Shown in pieces: positions 62,542 to 64,000 of a DNA stretch of 64,000 nucleotides. The notes under the pieces were generated by a model. It did no database searches, was not told the origin of the DNA, and saw nothing but the letters and a program-made list of their open reading frames with translations. This DNA is from Azoarcus sp. L1K30 (GTDB taxonomy: Bacteria > Pseudomonadota > Gammaproteobacteria > Burkholderiales > Rhodocyclaceae). The stretch's first letter is position 1. Every line of letters starts with the position of its first letter. The stretch covers positions 3,713,475-3,777,474 of the forward strand of contig NZ_JAGRRD010000001.1 of assembly GCF_018122735.1 (NCBI RefSeq), in the 5' to 3' direction. The position numbers were made by a program, and so were the translations under genes.

Positions 62542-63444
62542 CTATCGGCCAAAGAGGTTAAAGATGGTCTGCCTTAGCCAAGCGTGGGCAGGGTCTTTCT
62601 GAAACCGCTGATGCCATATCAAGAGCACGTCAATCACTGGGGATTCCATCGGCGTTTCCACGTAACGGAGGTCGCCATGCAAGACCAGCAACTCGGCGAG
62701 GTCGCGTGGAATGGTGGCGATCAGGTCCGAACGCTCAATGATGGGTAGCAGACTCATGAAGTGCGAGATATGTACCTTTACCCGTCGCTGGATGCCCTTC
62801 GCCTTGAGAAACTGTTCAAAGACATGTTCTCGACCGCCGGGCGTGACCACCGCGTGTTCGAGCATGCAGAACTGCTCGATCGTGAGCGCGTCCCCGATGC
62901 CGGGGTGATCCTTTCTGCAGATGCATACATGTTTGCTCTTGAACAGGCGCTGCTGAAAGAAGCCGCCGCGCCTTAGGTCCGGGAAATACCCGATGGCCAG
63001 GTCCACAGCCCCGGACTCCAGTGCCTCCGCCGCAACTTCGCGGGGGAGGCCGAACGTCTTCACACTGATCAGCGGTGCGGAAGAGGCGAGTGCCGACAGC
63101 AAGTTCGGGAGAAAGTTGACTTCCGCGATGTCGGGCGCCAGCAAGGAGAAGGACCGCTCGCTGAGGGAAGGGTCAAACGTCTTCGGCTTGAGGATGGCGT
63201 TCTCGATCGCCTGAACGATCTGCCTGACCTCAGGGCCCAGGGCTTCGGCCCTGGGTGTCGGCACCATGCTGCTGCCAGAGCGCACGAACAGCGGGTCGTC
63301 CATCAAGCTCCGCAGGCGATTAATCGCTGCGCTCATGGCAGGCTGACTCAGTCCCAGTGATTCACCGGCTTTGGTGACTTGCCGATGGCGAAACATCGCA
63401 TCGAAGACCAGCAGCAGATTGAGGTCGGTTGTTCTTGCATCCAT
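62542..63444 (-). CDS. LysR-family transcriptional regulator
   Basis: Protein of 300 aa from ATG 63444. The helix-turn-helix reads LLVFDAMFRHRQVTKAGESLGLSQPAMSAAINRLR, of the NahR/NodD-like branch (DLNLLLVFDAMF start, DPLFVRSGSSMVPTPRA). The substrate-binding domain follows from about residue 90. It is divergent from the GlcG/HbpS-family gene, with a LysR-type palindrome between. The inducer is unknown; aromatic or organic acids are common for this branch. Confidence 0.92.
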   Translation of the reverse strand: MDARTTDLNLLLVFDAMFRHRQVTKAGESLGLSQPAMSAAINRLRSLMDDPLFVRSGSSMVPTPRAEALGPEVRQIVQAIENAILKPKTFDPSLSERSFSLLAPDIAEVNFLPNLLSALASSAPLISVKTFGLPREVAAEALESGAVDLAIGYFPDLRRGGFFQQRLFKSKHVCICRKDHPGIGDALTIEQFCMLEHAVVTPGGREHVFEQFLKAKGIQRRVKVHISHFMSLLPIIERSDLIATIPRDLAELLVLHGDLRYVETPMESPVIDVLLIWHQRFQKDPAHAWLRQTIFNLFGR

Positions 63445-63448
63445 GTGG

Positions 63449-63465
63449 TGGATTTCCTGTATCCA
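63449..63465. promoter_or_regulatory. LysR-type operator candidate
   Basis: TGGAT-N7-ATCCA is a perfect 17-bp interrupted palindrome just 4 nt from the LysR start. The 9-mer TGGTGGATT occurs at 63446 and again at 63477, 31 bp (about three turns) apart. Confidence 0.55.
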
Positions 63466-63562
63466 TGAAATCGTCTTGGTGGATTCTACATCGCCTTCTA
63501 AACTCGTCTCAAAGAATTGAGCTCCCGCCACTTGGCAGGGAAGGTCATCAAGGAGACAAAGC

Positions 63563-63988
63563 ATGAACGAACTTTCGTTGGACGCTGCGCAGCGCATCAT
63601 TGCAGACGCGCTGGTCGCTTCGCGCGATGCTGGCTACAAGCCTATGGCCGTTGCAGTGGTGGACAAGGCTGGGCACTTGAAGGCCTTTGCGCGTGAAGAC
63701 GGTGCCAGCATGTTTCGTTCCGATATAGCGCTGGCCAAAGCGTGGGGCGTGGTGGGCATGGGGGTTTCCAGCCGCCAGCTGGCCCAGCGCGCGGCCGACA
63801 ACCCCAACTTCTTCGTCTCGCTGGCGGCGACGTCCCAAGGGCGGTTTCTTGCGCAGACGGGCGCCGTGCCCATCCGCACCCCCGAGGGCGAATTGCTCGG
63901 GGCGGTGGGGGCCAGCGGCGGAACGGGTGACGAGGATGAGCAGGTGTGCATCGCCGGCGTTCGCGCCGCTGGACTCCGGTTCGACTGA
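63563..63988 (+). CDS. GlcG/HbpS-family heme-binding-like protein
   Basis: Protein of 141 aa with the whole-family signature: SLDAAQRIIADALVASRDAGYKPMAVAVVDKAGHLKAFAREDGAS, SLAATSQGRFLAQTGAVPIR, and the glycine-rich LLGAVGASGGTGDEDEQVCIAG. No signal peptide is seen, so this is the cytosolic GlcG-like type. Such genes accompany aromatic or glycolate catabolic operons. GGAG lies 8 nt before the ATG. It is probably the first gene of an operon that leaves the window 12 bp after its stop. Confidence 0.87.
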   Translation: MNELSLDAAQRIIADALVASRDAGYKPMAVAVVDKAGHLKAFAREDGASMFRSDIALAKAWGVVGMGVSSRQLAQRAADNPNFFVSLAATSQGRFLAQTGAVPIRTPEGELLGAVGASGGTGDEDEQVCIAGVRAAGLRFD

Positions 63989-64000
63989 GTGCCCGCCATG

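Noticed and set aside
63998-64000. Start codon of a next gene at the window edge
   Set aside because: Only the ATG is visible, with no clear ribosome-binding site and no sequence beyond it.
1-64000. CRISPR arrays, tRNA genes, prophage or IS transposases
   Set aside because: None was seen by eye on either strand. Short tandem repeats and poly-G/poly-C runs are isolated. A weak tRNA-like match could still be missed without a scan.

Overview
The window is GC-rich chromosomal DNA from a betaproteobacterium, most likely a Rhodocyclales member of the Thauera/Azoarcus/Aromatoleum type. This is inferred from gene content and rRNA sequence, not from a database search. It starts in the last bases of a 23S rRNA gene, followed by 5S rRNA and a strong terminator. 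Almost every protein gene belongs to a recognisable family. I see no phage, integrase, transposase, CRISPR array or tRNA gene. One 134-bp foldback element is the only mobile-like DNA.

Layout. 0.4-5.6 kb: ubiquinone-type hydroxylase, dsbC, mltA, a 37-aa membrane peptide, a DUF815 ATPase and a Nudix-ThiE fusion. 5.7-9.6 kb (minus): birA-coaX-SPOR protein-coaE-zapD-yacG, with several 4-nt stop/start overlaps. 9.7-14.5 kb (minus): nitrogen control block glnA, DUF4124 gene, ntrB, ntrC. Its sigma-54 promoter and two NtrC enhancers sit at the spacings known from enteric glnA. 14.5-22.4 kb: cation transporter, rhodanese, nadA, ybhP/clsB-like pair, CoA-binding protein, gluQ and a Na/Pi cotransporter that seems to use a CTG start.

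22.5-31 kb is the most distinctive region. A MerR-type regulator with a cobalamin-binding domain (LitR/CarH family) is divergent from a chain of tightly coupled genes: small exported protein, FAD oxidoreductase, DUF1365, cyclopropane-type fatty acid methyltransferase, chalcone-isomerase-like protein, MFS-type transporter, DUF3833 lipoprotein, SDR and NTF2-like protein. Three perfect TTTGTC-N3-GACAAA palindromes lie on the promoter and inside the first gene. I read this as a B12/light-responsive lipid-modification operon. The first gene carries a +1 frameshift in a run of eight G.

31-40 kb: a complete caa3-type cytochrome c oxidase and heme A assembly cluster behind an FNR/Anr-type box, including a 37-aa assembly protein. 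40-41 kb: rpoH with a perfect CIRCE element in its promoter region. 41-49 kb: cobyric acid synthase, the foldback element, enoyl-CoA hydratase, DUF485/acetate symporter pair, fumC and a CNNM/CBS protein. 49-57 kb: propionate (methylmalonyl-CoA) pathway mcm-meaB-pccB-pccA with a divergent GntR regulator and an unidentified structured leader. A 12-bp motif from this control region recurs before a methylmalonyl-CoA-epimerase-like gene at 62 kb. 57-64 kb: PAS-GGDEF-EAL protein, lysine aminomutase family protein, zinc metallopeptidase, epimerase-like gene, and a LysR regulator divergent from a GlcG/HbpS-family gene.

B12 is a recurring theme: the CarH-like regulator, methylmalonyl-CoA mutase with its chaperone, and cobyric acid synthase are all present, though not adjacent. 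Start codons were chosen by eye from ribosome-binding sites, overlaps and family N-termini. Functions are family-level unless a motif is cited.
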